A DNA stretch of 64,000 bases from Phanerodontia chrysosporium (taxonomy: Eukaryota; Basidiomycota; Agaricomycetes; Polyporales; Phanerochaetaceae). The position numbers were made by a program, and so were the translations under genes. The notes below the pieces were generated by a model that saw only the letters and a program-made list of their open reading frames with translations, searched no databases and had not been told where the DNA came from. Position 1 is the stretch's first letter. Each line of letters opens with the position of its first letter. Of this stretch, positions 31,147 to 43,468 are shown in pieces. Where the stretch lies: assembly GCA_001910725.1 (NCBI GenBank), contig MJGA01000019.1, forward strand, positions 186,001 through 250,000, read 5' to 3'.

Positions 31147-32242
31147 GGGTGTGTTTACGCCTCGGCCTGTATCTATCTATTTGTTCGTGGGAGGCCCCTG
31201 TACCCTTCACAAGTATTCGCTTCGCATATCATCAGCTGCGGGTCTGAGGTGCGCTCAGTTTGGCGTCTGTCCAAACTGTGAACAAGACATACCGTGGTAG
31301 CAGTGCCTGATCCTGATGGTCAAATCCATCCTGCGGATCAACATGAGTCGTAAGCAGCTACGTTCAACTTCTGACCGACTTGCCTATCCCAGCACTGACG
31401 ACACAAGGCTGTGCGTTTCCCGCTGCATGGTGAACAGGTGGCCGCGAGTGATGTCCCGCCATCGCTATACTGGGCTGAGCCGTTAGCAGACTCTGATTCG
31501 GTAGAATAGTAAGACATCTTAAGAAGCGTGCAGTACGGAAGGCTGGCTGGGTTGGTTGCACAACTAAACACTTGTAGCCTGGTTATATACCCCTGTAGCC
31601 AAACGGCTACATGGTTGCATGGACTTCATAGACAATGGTGGAGCTCGATTGTATGTTCGCAAACGGCCAAATGTTAGCCATTGGGCATAAGCTCCGTATT
31701 AGAGTCGTGAAAGACCTGACGTATAGCTGGCTTTGTCCACAAAGGTCTCGGCAACAGCTTGTCCAGCTCCACGATCCTGTGGCAAACAAGTGGCCTGAGC
31801 GATGGGTTTCAGAGTGGATACTATTGAACAACAAGATACAGGTTGGTAGGGCATAGTGAGTAAGACGGTCTCCCTTCAGGAGCTATGGTAATCGACGGTC
31901 AACGACGCCGAGAGTCATACAGCGAGGATTATCAGACTAATAAGATGCATCGCCATGATAGCCACGAAAACAGGATTGCAAAGCCCAATGATACATTGAT
32001 AACAGGCACGTGTGGGATAGACGAGGGCAGAAAGAGAAGATGTAGGAGAGGAAGATGTAGTGGAAAGCAAGCAAAATCAAAAGGGACAGTCCTGCCGGGG
32101 ATATGTGGCGCTTCGGGCCACGAGCTCTACTGCAATGCGTTCACGACGGTGCCTCCTTCAGAGGCGTGATGGTGGACATTATGGGCATCAGGCATTGTAC
32201 GAAAACAGAATAATTGCACGAGGGAATCTTGAGAGAAGGAAT
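31147..32242. other. Intergenic between two convergent genes
   Basis: No exon pattern recognised; only short overlapping frames on both strands. Confidence 0.5.
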
Positions 32243-35200
32243 CTATGCTGTCGCACGCTTGACCACCTGTAGTCAAATGAGTAATGGATTACATAAGAGA
32301 ACGGCGGTGACATACTTCGCGAGCCCAGCGGATGGTCTTCTTGGTGTCTGGCGCCAACCGTCCCCTTGAACGCAACTCAGACGCAATCCACTCAGCGAGG
32401 AGGTACTGCTTGATCTCGCCATGCGGGAAGGTGTCAGCAAGGTCACCGATGAGACCAATGGCGAGCTTGATGGTGGACTCCGTGCGCTCGCTGTCGGCAA
32501 GGCACTTCTGCACAAGCTCAAGGATGGCGCCTACATACGGCAAGAGCAGCTGCACCTTCTCGGTGTTCTTGAAGCCACCCACGATGCCAGTGTACGCCTC
32601 GAGAATGCCCTCGCGGAGCTGCTGGACGTACTCGACAAGCTCGATGTCGAGGGGGTTTGGCACAATAGCACCGGCCTGGTGAAGGACGTTCATCGTGGTA
32701 CCGAGGAAGGGCTCGAACGCCGGGCCGATAGCTAGCGCAATATCGCCGAAGCAAGAGAGGATGGTAATCTTGACGTTGCGGTTAAGGATGTCGCTCTGCA
32801 GGTTCTCGACGAGAACAGCCATGAACGCGTTTGCGTACTGGGCGCTCTGCTCGCCAAGCGCGCGGGAGAGATCACCGATAACACCGATGGCGACTGTGCA
32901 CAGCTGTGCATCTTCGTGGGCCTTCAATGCAGGGTACAACAGGGGCAGGAATGCGTTCATGTATGGCGCAAAGTTTTGCTCCAGAGCTGTAACGAACGAT
33001 AAGCTTATGTACGCGGTAGAGGCTTCGCGGGACTTACCGTTGGCCATAGCACCGACCAACAAGAAGGCGTCCTCAAGAACAGTAGATGTCTTGCCCGCGG
33101 CTTGGATGAGCTGCAGAACAAGAGTCATGATGCGGTCGGCCAGAGGCTGGATGCCCCGCTCCAACTTGCGAACGACACCAATGAGCACGCTGCAGAAGTT
33201 GCTCTGGAGGTCGTTCCAGTTGTTGCGGTCATCGACGCCGAGGATTTGGCTTTGCATGGCGAGGAGCTGCTCCATACGTTGGAGGATTGTAACCGCAGTG
33301 TTCTGCACGACGGCGACGGTCTCGGGTGTGGAGTGCTGAACGTACATGGTGATAGCCTCATAAGCGGCCGTGCGGTAGTTGCCCTCGTTAGTCGCGCTAC
33401 GCGTATGCATTAGTAACCTATTCACTTGTGACATCGCCAACACTTACGTCTCAGTGGTACGGAGAAGCGCCCGAACAATGTTGTCGTAGAAGGGCACAAG
33501 CGGGCTTGCTTGCTGCTCGTCGTCTGCATAGCTGAGGTTGTCCGCGAGCTGCATGAGAGCCCAGCACGAGTTGCCAACGATGCGTGGGTTGTCGTTGAGA
33601 CCGTGGCTGAGCGCGACAATGAGCGGTTGGAGATGGACGTCAGGCTTGATACTGCCACTGAGAAGCTCGCAGATGCGACCAAGGGTCCAGGCAACGGTGT
33701 CGCGGACGTGAACATTGTCGTCGGCCATCATGTCGATGAGTATGGGCAGTGCCTGGTTCACAAGCGGACTGAGGAGAGATGGGTCCGGGCCGTCGAGAAT
33801 GGAGCCGAAGGCCATGACTGCTGCCTCGCGCAGGTGCCAGTCTTGCGAACGGATGTTGGCCTCGATGAATGGGATGACGGCAGGCACAATGTTATCAGAA
33901 ACAGCCTGCGCAAGCAAGCCGAGGCAGGTACCAGCCGCCATCGAGACGTTCCATTCGTCCTCATCGGCGTCCTCCTCCTGGCGGGTCAGGAGCTGCAGAA
34001 GTACAGGCAGAATCTCGGGCAAGGCAATCTTTGCAAAGAACTTGCTTTCTGTCTCGGGGACTTCGCCGTACTCTTGAGCCTAGGGCAGGAATAAGCCTTG
34101 TTGATGCCCGAGATAAGATAGCAGACGCACCTCGGCTGCTTCCCAGGCAAGCTCGTCTCGGTCTCGCATACAGTCGACCAGAACTCAATCGCTTGCAGGG
34201 CAATCGCTTCCTCCGTGTGCTTCATACCCATGACGGTCAACTGTATATAGGAGGTGAGACGTGGGAAGAAAGGTCGACGAATGACTTGTACGCACGCCGA
34301 AGAGTGCACGCTCCATGTAGAACGCCATCTTCTCGTAGTAGAGGGTCATAATCTTGACCAAGCACTCGAATGCGCCCACTTGCACGGGAACAGAGTTGTT
34401 TTGCGTTGCCTCGCACACAACTTGCATGATGTAGTTGCGCTCGCCTTCGCGCTCGAAGTTGTCACGGACGAACTCTAGCGAGTTGTAAAGGGCGGAAATG
34501 GCCGCATGTTGTACTTGTGGCGAGGGCTCCTCCTTTCGTGCGCCGTGAATGACGGCGGTAAGGATTTCGTTGGAGCGGACAGCCAGTATCTCGGGTTTCT
34601 ACGGGATGTGATGAGGTCTGGAGACCAGTAAGAGATCGTAAGACTTACTATCGACTCGCAAATGTACCCAATCGCCTGCAAAGTGGCCACTCGCAGCGGT
34701 GTGTTCGCCTGGTCGTTCATGAAGCCGAGCAGGATCTCGATGAGATCGTTCCATTGTCCAACAGGGAGCTCGACCGCAGCTATTGCAGCTACAAACTGCG
34801 CGGCGACTTGACCGACACGCGAGATGGGGAAGCAAGTGCTTGCAGAGCTTTTTGTTTGATCTGTGTCCGAACACCAGCGTCGAGAGCGAGCCATCGGTTC
34901 GAGTATTCTTGTTGCCGCGTCGCATCCTGCAGACCGTTGAGGCTTGATACATACCCGAGTACAATGGCGGCAAAGACGTACCCTGGCGGAAATGGCGTTC
35001 TTGAGCGCAAGACCTGCGGCATTCCTTACGTGCGGTTCCGAGCTGTCGTTGACGAGTTCGGTTACGAGCATCATCATGTACGCGGGCTACACGTCGTTTT
35101 GTGGTCATTAGGAACAGTGGCTTTCACGCCGACGGCAAGTGGACGCACGTAGTTCTCCCGGGATGCGCTCTCAAGCTTCTCTTCAGCATCTTGACGCGTA

Positions 35201-35322
35201 TGCTGGTCTATAGAGAGGTTTTAGGACCGAGGTCAGCACGAGTGCCGGCGGGAGAGAAGATGGCAACAAGTCGCAGACGGACCTGGCGATAGGGTGTTCG
35301 CGAGGAGTTCACTGGCGTTCAT
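32243..35322 (-). CDS. Importin subunit beta-1 (karyopherin beta)
   Basis: ATG at 35322 gives [13 protein letters not shown], then an exon with [17 protein letters not shown] and further exons with [111 protein letters not shown] and a final short exon VVKRATA before TAG. The chain is a run of HEAT repeats with the acidic [13 protein letters not shown] loop that contacts Ran-GTP. It carries importin-alpha/cargo complexes through the nuclear pore and releases them on Ran-GTP. All introns restore the frame and no break was seen. Corresponds to yeast Kap95. Confidence 0.93.
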
Positions 35323-35647
35323 ACTTGCTGTCGTCGAAAGAGTGCTGAACGGCGAGCTTTTAGTAGCGTTTTAAGGAGTGGTGGTGGCCGGAGGAGAGGT
35401 GTTTTTGTACGTACGAAAGGTGGTGGCGGTGGTTGGAAGAAACGCGCGGATTTTCTGAGTGCGCCTGGACCTCGCTCACTTTCATCGACCGCCATCGCAC
35501 ACGGTAATTTCATGTTGCCCTTGCCCATGCCCACAATCAACTAACAAATACATTGTTTCCGACTATTGTCATCGCTCTCGTGCCTCACTTCCCCTTGCCG
35601 GCCCACGTCGCTGAAGCCACGAGTCACACACGCCGACACCGCGAAAC

Positions 35648-36173
35648 ATGGCCGACAGAGTGGGTGGCGGCGACGATATCTGGGCCTCAGGAGCATACTA
35701 AGAAGTCAGCAGGGACGCGGAGGAGCAGCACGCGGCGCCGCTGGACGCGGCGGTGCTCCTGCTGCGCGTGGTGGTAAGAGCAGCGCGCCGTCGATGGACA
35801 AGCCAAAGCGGGAAGCCATCCTCGACCTCACCAAGTATGTCAACGAACGGATAAGGGTCAAGTTCACCGGTGGCCGTGAAGGTGAGCTGCAGTATATCGC
35901 TCCACGGGATTATCTAACGTTGTTCAGTCACTGGCGTCCTCAAGGGCTTCGACCAGCTCTTGAACCTCGTCCTCGATGATGTCGAAGAACAATTGCATTC
36001 AGGCATGTCGTCCGACCACCTTTCCGGCAGTACTGTCTGACCATCCCACAGAATCAGAGCCCTCGACAAGACAACTGGGTCTTGTCGTCCTTCGCGGTCC
36101 CACCATTACACTACTCAGTCCCGTGGATGGCTTCGAGGAGATCGCCAATCCCTTCGTTGCCCAAGAAGCATAG
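35648..36173 (+). CDS. LSM7: U6 snRNA-associated Sm-like protein LSm7
   Basis: ATG 35648 codes MADR, then a 53-nt intron (35660-35712). The second exon has an Arg/Gly/Ala-rich N-terminus, then KREAILDLTKYVNERIRVKF (Sm1). A short intron leads to GVLKGFDQLLNLVLDDVEEQ. A third intron (36003-36051) starts with GC rather than GT, and the last exon has LGLVVLRGPTITLLSPVDGF (Sm2). LSm7 is part of the LSm1-7 ring (cytoplasmic mRNA decay, binds oligo(A/U) 3' ends) and the LSm2-8 ring (nuclear U6 snRNA). The RGG-like N-terminal tail is longer than in yeast. Confidence 0.9.
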
Positions 36174-36455
36174 TGTGTCGCTCTCAGATTATTGTACTAT
36201 CGCTGTCTTTGATCGCTCTGCTGTCGTCGATCTGTATACATTGTTGGAACAAATGCAAGGTGTGTTACTACGAGGTCGCGCATTCCATGTTGGGCCTGTT
36301 GAAGTAGCTGCAGAGTGCAACAAGATCCAGGGCACTCCATTGGGGAAGAGAGACTGATGCTAATTTTTGATGATTTTCCGTATAGACCCCAGATGAACTA
36401 CAAACAATAGACTTCTACCGACAGCCGAAGCAGTCCTTTTTTGTGTATTTTACTA
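36174..36455. other. Intergenic between convergent genes
   Basis: 3' ends of LSm7 and the minus-strand gene; nothing else seen. Confidence 0.5.
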
Positions 36456-38034
36456 CTATATCCTTCCAGTGCGCTCTCTCCTCACCCTCTCAATGATGCT
36501 GACACATTGCAGAGGGTATTCCCGGATGTTTAGCTGGGTTTCTTGGTTTTCTTGATCGTCACGGACTTGGTCCCCACCGAACGCCTTCATCTTGAGCAGC
36601 GTCTTGCTTCCACTGCCCACCCGGTTCATCGACCGCAACACCTCAACCTCGTCCCTAATCCGGCAGTCCTTCGATACCTGTGCGCCATCGGAAAGCTCAG
36701 GAATCTTCACACGGCGGACGTAGGCACCTGGCACGGCTAGCCCTGGGCCCTGTGGGCGCGCCGAGTTGGCGAAGAGCGCGGCCATGCGGGCCTGGATGCT
36801 GCTACACAGGATGCTCAGCATCACAGCAGACGGTACAAGATCGCAGAGCGCACCTCGACACTTCCTCGCGAACGTCAGCCGTGTGCTGTGCTGATGGTGC
36901 TTCCGCGTTGGACAAGGCTACTGGCCGCCGGGGAGTCGTTTCGACAACCGCCTGCGTGCCGCTGACGATGACGTCCTTAAGCTCGGAGATCACAGGAGAG
37001 TGGCTCTCTGTGAGCTCGCCGACGACCCGCTCCGACTGTGCAATCACGATGCTGTCCATGGGCTGCGAACATTTCGTCAGCGCAAGCCATCCCAGTCAGT
37101 GGACTCGCTAACGTACCTGCTTGGCTGCTTCGACCACCTCGGTCATCTGGTCGCAGTTGTCAAGCAACGGACGTCCGGCAGCGATAGATGGTTCGAGAGC
37201 AACGAGCGGCGCGTCAGCTACATCCGCCTTCTCAGCTTCGACAGTGTCAGCCTCGACCTCAGTCGTTGTCCCAGCGCTCGTCACAACAGGAACAGCCTCT
37301 GAAACCTTGAGGATGACCGGTGGTCAGATCAGAACACTCGAATGTGGACGTAAACATACCTCAGGACGCTTTACCGGCCTACTAGTCGGCTTCACTGCAT
37401 TCCTGGGCGGTGTCAAGGACATGGAGCGCTTCGACTGGGCGGAGACAGCGATCTTTGAGACCTTCGAGGTGGCGCGGGCCGCTGCAGGCTTAGCGACCTT
37501 CGAGGCGTTGGTCGTGAGCGCGGCGTCGGCGGCGGGGTCAGGAGCTGCTTGGGCGGCTGCGCTCCGGTGCGGGGCCGACAGTCGCCTTCGATGGAGGCGG
37601 CGTCGCTGGCTTCGTAGGCGGCAGAGCCTTCTTCGGCGCCGGGGCCTTTGCGGGCACCAGCAGCGCACGCTGCAACGGCTTTCTGGTGGACGGAGGCGGC
37701 GTCGCGGTCTGCTGGGGCGTCTTGCCCGTGGCGCGCGCGGGTGCCTGCGACTTCACGGGCGGGGCCGCCGGCGCGAGCTTGCGGAGGGTCTTCGTCTCGG
37801 CAGGCTTCTGCGGCGCAGAGGGCACCTGGCGCGGCGTGGTCGAGGGCTTCACCGGAGTGCGCTTCGGTGGCGAGGGTGTCCGGATAGGCGAGGTCTTGCG
37901 CACCGGTGTGGGCGGCTTCGGCTGCTCCTCGGCCGCGACGAAGAGGCGGCGCGGAGTGGTGGCTTGGGGCCCTTGGCGAACTTGTTGAACGAGTGGGTAG
38001 AAGAGACCATGAAGAGGTTGCGTGGGCTGTCCAT
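36456..38034 (-). CDS. Ala/Pro/Ser-rich disordered protein, unknown function
   Basis: ATG at 38034 gives MDSPRNLFMVSSTHSFNKFA. After a one-base frame break at 37966-37969 (GGGG on the plus strand) the chain continues as TTPRRLFVAAEEQPKPPTPV and a long Pro/Lys/Thr-rich region. Another frame change near 37570 leads to ATSKVSKIAVSAQSKRS. Later parts carry VVGELTESHSPVISELKDVI, and the C-terminal region has VRRVKIPELSDGAQVSKDC and SMNRVGSGSKTLLKMKAF. The basic Pro-rich composition with SP/TP sites resembles cytoskeletal or nuclear scaffold proteins, but no domain was recognised. Exon borders are only partly resolved. Confidence 0.5.
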
Positions 38035-38416
38035 ATTTCTTGAGCTGAGTGTGTTATGGAAGTGAACTTGGCTTGAGGTTGGGGTACTTGCTGAGCGGAG
38101 TCGGTAGGCAGTACGAAGAGGCTACGAGGATGACAATGTCGCATCCACTGACATATATCGCATACTCCCGCGGCTGGCATGCACGCCAGCCCACGGACCA
38201 TGGCAGGGCGGATATCAGTAACGGATCCAATCAACGGTGACACCATAAGCTGCTGACTGACAGGCACTTCTGAGGGTCAGCCGCAGGTTGTGGTCATATT
38301 CAGTCTGGCACATATCGTCATTCGCAAGACAACTAAGTTGATGCATCTGACGTTACGTTCCACATTGCCTAGATCATAATATACAGGTATTCGGCGGGGT
38401 ACTTCCCGATGCCAAG

Positions 38417-40733
38417 TTACTGTCGTCTTTTGAACACTAAAGGTGTCCGGACGGGCCTAACGAAGGGCACGTTTAACAGGTTTCTCAAAAGGGGCAGTGA
38501 ACACACGTACGTTAGAGTCAGCCCACCTCGCGCAGCCAGGATGCGCTCCTTGCGCTGCTCAAACGTCTCGCCGGCAAACTCGGGCTCATCCTTCACCTCG
38601 ATCTTGTAGCGCGACACGAGCATCGTGAGGATGGCGATGCCCTCTGTCTCGAAAAACCTGTCTCCGCGGGTCAGCGAGGCCTACTCGCAGCTTGAGACGG
38701 ATGTGCTGACCTTCTCCCAAGGCACGATCGCGCGCCCGAGCTGAACGGCAGGAACGCGTCGCGCGGCCAGTCGCCGTGGAAGCGCTCTGGCTTGAACTCG
38801 TACGGATCGTCCCAGTACCGTGCTTAGGACAACATGGAATCAGCTACTCCACGCAGCCGAATCAGCACACTTGGACTCACGATTGTAGTGCAGGCCTGGC
38901 ACGTGTAGCGTGAGGCTGGTGCCTTTCGTGACCGGACGACGACTCTATTCCCGATATGGTCTGTGGTGACAAGAGTAGTGTCTTCTGCGGCAACTTTCGG
39001 AATGCCATTTACCTACCCTGATATGTCAGCATGTTAATCAAGGATCCTGGTAATTGCACTGACGGGTGGGAATAGTCGCAAGGTCTCGTAGAATACGCTG
39101 CGACACACGATGGTGAGGATGCTGTTCATGTAAGCGTGAGGTAGACATCATACGCTATCGACTCGTGGAGTAGATTCATCTCCTCGTATGTCTGCAAAAG
39201 CCACGATCAGCTCAGGTAGATGAAGGACTGTTGATGGACTAACGGGTATCCTGTCGTCGGGTATGACGTGCTTGATGTGTTTGTAGAGCTTCTCTTGCTG
39301 CTCTGGGTATAGAGCCAGCAGGCCAAAAGTGAATGCCAAGGTGTGCGCAGTAGTCTGTCAATTAGTGAGTTCTTTGCACGCTTCCATTACAGCCAGCATA
39401 TATCACCTCATGGCCTGCGAGCAGGAAGATGAAGATATTGCCTACAAATACGTCAGCCTGCCATCTTCTCTCCACACGTTAAACACCTACCAAGCAGCTC
39501 TTCATCCGCAAGCCTCGCCTGCCCATCCGACCCGTCTTCGCTAGCATCAAGCAAGTTGCTGAAGAGATCGTAGCGTTCCTCCTTTTTCTCGGAACTGCGC
39601 CGCGCCTGTATCATCTCCAGCATGTATTGCTGGCGAGCGAGCCATCCATCAGTCCACCTGTCACGGCGGCGTGGCGTGGGAAGAGACAGACCTCGAGCTC
39701 CTTGAAGGCGAGGTTTGTGCGCCTCATGCGTTCTGTTGGCGCCCACTTCAGAAGCCAGGCTGGCGTAGCGAGCTTGACGAAGACGGCTGTTGATACGTAG
39801 TGCAGAGCCTCCTGCAATGAACGCCCAGTGAGCCGCGGAGGAGTATGGCAGCGATGCTTTGCTTGCCTTGAACGACAGCTGGTGGCCTGGTGGGAGCTTC
39901 GAGTCCTCCTGCCAGGTCATTCGTCTGCCAAAGCCGGCAACACCAATGACAAACAGCGCGATCTTCGACACACCGAGGTCAGCCGGACCTCACTCGCAGT
40001 AGCGTAGAAGCTTACCGGCAAAGTGACCTCGACCGCATGGTCCACCACAACAGTGTCCTTTCCAGCCCACTCGTTTTCGAACAGGTCGAGCATGATCTTG
40101 ACGGTCTCGTCCCACACCAGCCTGTTGTTGCGCTCCGAGAACGCCGGGGCAGTGATCTTCCTGAAGCGTTTCCACTCGTCGCCTTCGGCGGTGACGATGT
40201 TGGCACCAAAAAAGGTCAGCACCCTGTACTGCGCCACGGGCTTGGGAAAGCGAGTACGAGAAGAGGTGATTTCCTGTAGACAGGTTATGGTGGCGATCTG
40301 TCCTGAGGGGATCGAGACATACTTTGATGGCGGCGGGGTCAGCGACCAGGAAGGCGTTTCGTGCCGCCGGGACGACTGACGCCTATATATGCGGCAATGA
40401 GAAGAGGTAGCGCATGCATGGACAGCATATCGTACCGCACTGATTATATCCATACCAAACGCTTCGAAGTCCCGGTATTTCCCCCTCCACTGGCTCATCC
40501 CCCTCTTGTGATTCCAGGGATAGGCCTCTTGAACAGGAAGCCAAATATGCCATAGGGCGGAAGGAGCGTACGGAACCCTGGGTGATCACTGCAGAGCAGG
40601 ATCAGTGCCATCCCCGTGCAAAATGAGCAGTCGCCACATACTGTATAGACCTGACCACCGCCCTGAACTCCAGGTACTTCTGGACGCAATAAAACAGACA
40701 AAAGGACAGCACTACCCATGCCAAAGTCCCCAT
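38417..40733 (-). CDS. Cytochrome P450 monooxygenase, copy 2
   Basis: ATG at 40733 opens a membrane anchor (WVVLSFCLFYCVQKYLEF), then DHPGFRTLLPPYGIFGFLF. Later exons give TSSRTRFPKPVAQYRVLTFF, AEGDEWKRFRKITAPAFSER, NIFIFLLAGHE / TTAHTLAFTFGLLALYP (I-helix) and LPFSSGARSCLGRR (haem site with axial Cys). The chain ends KIEVKDEPEFAGETFEQRKE and VFKRRQ. It is a clear paralog of the P450 at 28707-31146, in opposite orientation 7 kb away. ER haem-thiolate oxygenase, substrate unknown; no frame breaks seen. Confidence 0.92.
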
Positions 40734-42094
40734 GCTGCCTGGCGATGCGTCGTGGCTAGGCGGGAAAAGGTCAGCGTGCAGACCCCTGTGCGCGGTGCAC
40801 GGGCGGGCAGATATAGAGCAGCCGCGCTGGTGCCGGGAGATGCTACTAAGCGGGCATGTGTAATTGCATCCGAGAATGCGCTATGCCGTCCCTCGACATA
40901 GCCCAGCCAAGGAGGCACGCAACTCTAACCCGGTGAGCCCCCGCATGTGAGCACGTCCGGTGGAATGGTGGGAACGTGGCGAGCTGGGAGCGTACCTGAG
41001 GCTACGCCAGTGCCCCGTCGAGGACGCTGGGACTTGGGCAGCCCTTTCGCGGGAAGACCTGGGCCGCGTTGCTCTTTGCGGTTGGCGAGGCTTGGGCGGT
41101 GACGAGGCGGAACAAGTTCAGGGTTACAGCCGCGGCCAATTGCCCGGGCGGGTTCGCCAACAAGACTCGAGCCGGAACACCGCCAGATGGCGATCGGCGA
41201 CCACGGAGAGCCAAAAATGAAACGTGGTCCTCGGATCGGCATGAGACAACACGGAGGCTAAGGCACGCAAGAGCTGTTCGCGGGTATAGATGCTGGGAGA
41301 AGACTCTAATTCCCATGACCGATGGTGATTGTCATGGCTGCTTTTCCCCACATGCAGATGAGTGGGCCGAAGAAGTTGCCTGGCCCGTTGGAACGAGAGA
41401 CGATTTGCCTGCGAGCCACGCTCCGGTAACGTTCCATGCTGCCCTCGAAGCGGGGCGAGGTGCAGATGCCGGCCGAGGGAGTCATGTGATTGTGAGTATC
41501 GTCCCGACAATGAGGAACGTCCGTGAAGGTTGATTCGCATAGCTGCCGTCGAACGTTGGACGTTGAACATCTGAACAGTCGTTGAGCTCTCCGTGTGCAT
41601 GTGTTGACTGCCTTGCGGTACGCGTTCTGCCATGTAACGTCCCATGTAGTCGAGGGAGTGACAGCGAGCAATCGCATTGCGACGAGCTTGCTTCAGGTCA
41701 GTACGCTCGTCGGTGAGAAAGCTGGTTGAACCTCTGGCGCAAGCATTTGAGCAGGATGAAGACGTATGAAGAACTGGTTCAATATGCGAACAGGACGTAC
41801 AACCGCTGCACATTGTTGGGAGCGAGCTTGTGAGCGCCTACCTTGGCGATGGGCTATGACCAGCCGCTCATCGGCTCAGATCCTCCCAGCCAGGCTAAGT
41901 GTTGTATGGGGGAATCTGTCTGGTATATATGCAATTTGGGTATATAAATACATGAGTATGGTACGCATAGATTTGCGAACGAGGCGTAAAAGAGAAGATT
42001 CGTGAGTGGTTCGTAAGACCGGGGAGCAAAGAACGAGGAAAAGCGGCAAAGCGCAGCGCAGCTGCCACACGTATACGACGAACATAGCCAAACG
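40734..42094. other. Intergenic, no confident gene
   Basis: Minus-strand frames at about 40925-41813 have a little protein-like content (ALASVLSHADPRTTFHFWL) but no domain or clean exon pattern. TATATA-like motifs near 41930-41945. Confidence 0.4.
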
Positions 42095-43468
42095 TCAGGG
42101 AGCGTGCACCTCCCCCGCAACACACAACCCGCGCCTCGTCTGCAGGTGGCGCCTGAGCGTCTCGGCGCGCGCGAACGCGCCCCAGCAGCCGCCATACCAG
42201 ACCGTGCCGTCGTCCGCCTCGCGGCAGCGCTCGCGCTGCTCGACCGCGCGCACGTCGTCCCGCGCGATGGCGACGCCCCTGCACACGTGCTTGTGCGTGA
42301 GCGGCGCGTAGTGCGTGCCCGCGTGCCGCACCATGTCGGCCTTGCTCGGGCTCGTGTGCGCGCAGTGCGCGCACCCCCAGTGCCCCCCAGGCAGCGACAG
42401 CGGTGGGCAACTGCGTGGCTCGTGATCTGTGAGTTGCGCGACGTGTGCAGCCGCGGGACTGCGCGGCCGAACCGGCCGGTGGGCCCTACGGGCGGAGGTA
42501 CGGGCGGCGCGTTCATAGCTGCTAGACGCGTCTTGCGCTGCGTGGACGACTTAGTTTTGCGCTTGGGCTGCTTGGGCGGCGCGCCAGAACTGCGCGGTGT
42601 GCGTGCGGCGTCAATTGCCGGTGGCGACGCGGCTTCAGATGTACTCCAGGCGTCGTGATCGCTCGAAGAGGGCGTCGAAGGCAGGGACCAGGAAGAGGAT
42701 GGGGACGATGAGTAGGAGAAAGAAGGAGACGGGGCGAATGATGGCGGGTCCGTCGGAGGGGTGTGCGGCATCGCAAATGGGTTCATGGACAAGTGGTCGC
42801 ATGCGAAGACGGGCATTATGTCCAGAGGCGGGGCACATGTACCAACGGAAAAAGGATCACACGAACTGGTGGTCTGCAGCAGCGCCGGAGAGATTGCTGC
42901 GGAGGTCTGTAAGAGGATCCCGGCCAACTCCTCCATTGAGAGTACATCGGTGCTCTGCTTCGACTGCGACTGCGACTCAGCAACAGGAGGAGGCGGAGCT
43001 ACGGAGATGTCAGCTTGCAAGGACGAGTCGATCGGTGCTCGGGAGTGCTGTGCAGCGAAGTCATCCCCAAGCGCGTTGAACAGGGACGAGGAGGTCGGGT
43101 GGAAAGGAGAAAATGCCGGATTATTCCGAATACCTCCGGGAGTGGCGGCACCATCGTCCCCAATGTATCCCGTGCCATACTCAGAGACTTCAGCAGAATC
43201 GTTCCTAGAGGGCGCTCGTCAAACTCGCGAACCGAGGACACAGCCGGTATAGAACGTACGGGGAGGGCCCCTGCATGAAATACGGTGTGAGCTCCGCAAG
43301 ACTGGGCCCGGCAACGCTAGGCCAGGGCATGTCCTCCAGGCCCAAGGGTTGTGGAAAGGCGAGTGGGGATAGCATCTTCTGCACATCGCTGTATGGGATC
43401 TCCAAGTTTGTAGTAGGTGCTTCGAGTTTCGAACAGTCAGATGAGAGTTCAGGGAGCGGTATAATCAT
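42095..43468 (-). CDS. C2H2-like zinc-finger protein, copy A
   Basis: ATG at 43468 (MIIPLPELSSDCSKLEAP). An intron near 43260-43200 leads to SEYGTGYIGDDGAATPGG and the shared motif SSSLFNALGD. A long Ser/Pro-rich region and a basic patch (PKQPKRKTKSSTQRKTR) follow. The C-terminus has WGCAHCAHTSPSKADMVRHA with a second His (a C2H2-type finger), CRGVAIARDD, and GGCWGAFARAETLRRHL. The frame breaks at 42405-42407 (GGG on plus, one base short). Two sister genes lie at 44439-46061 and 49369-50680. Likely DNA-binding regulator of the nucleus, inferred from fingers and basic patch. Confidence 0.7.

Noticed and set aside
41124..41813. 229-codon minus-strand frame
   Set aside because: No domain, no splice support, overlapping frames on both strands; too weak to call a gene.
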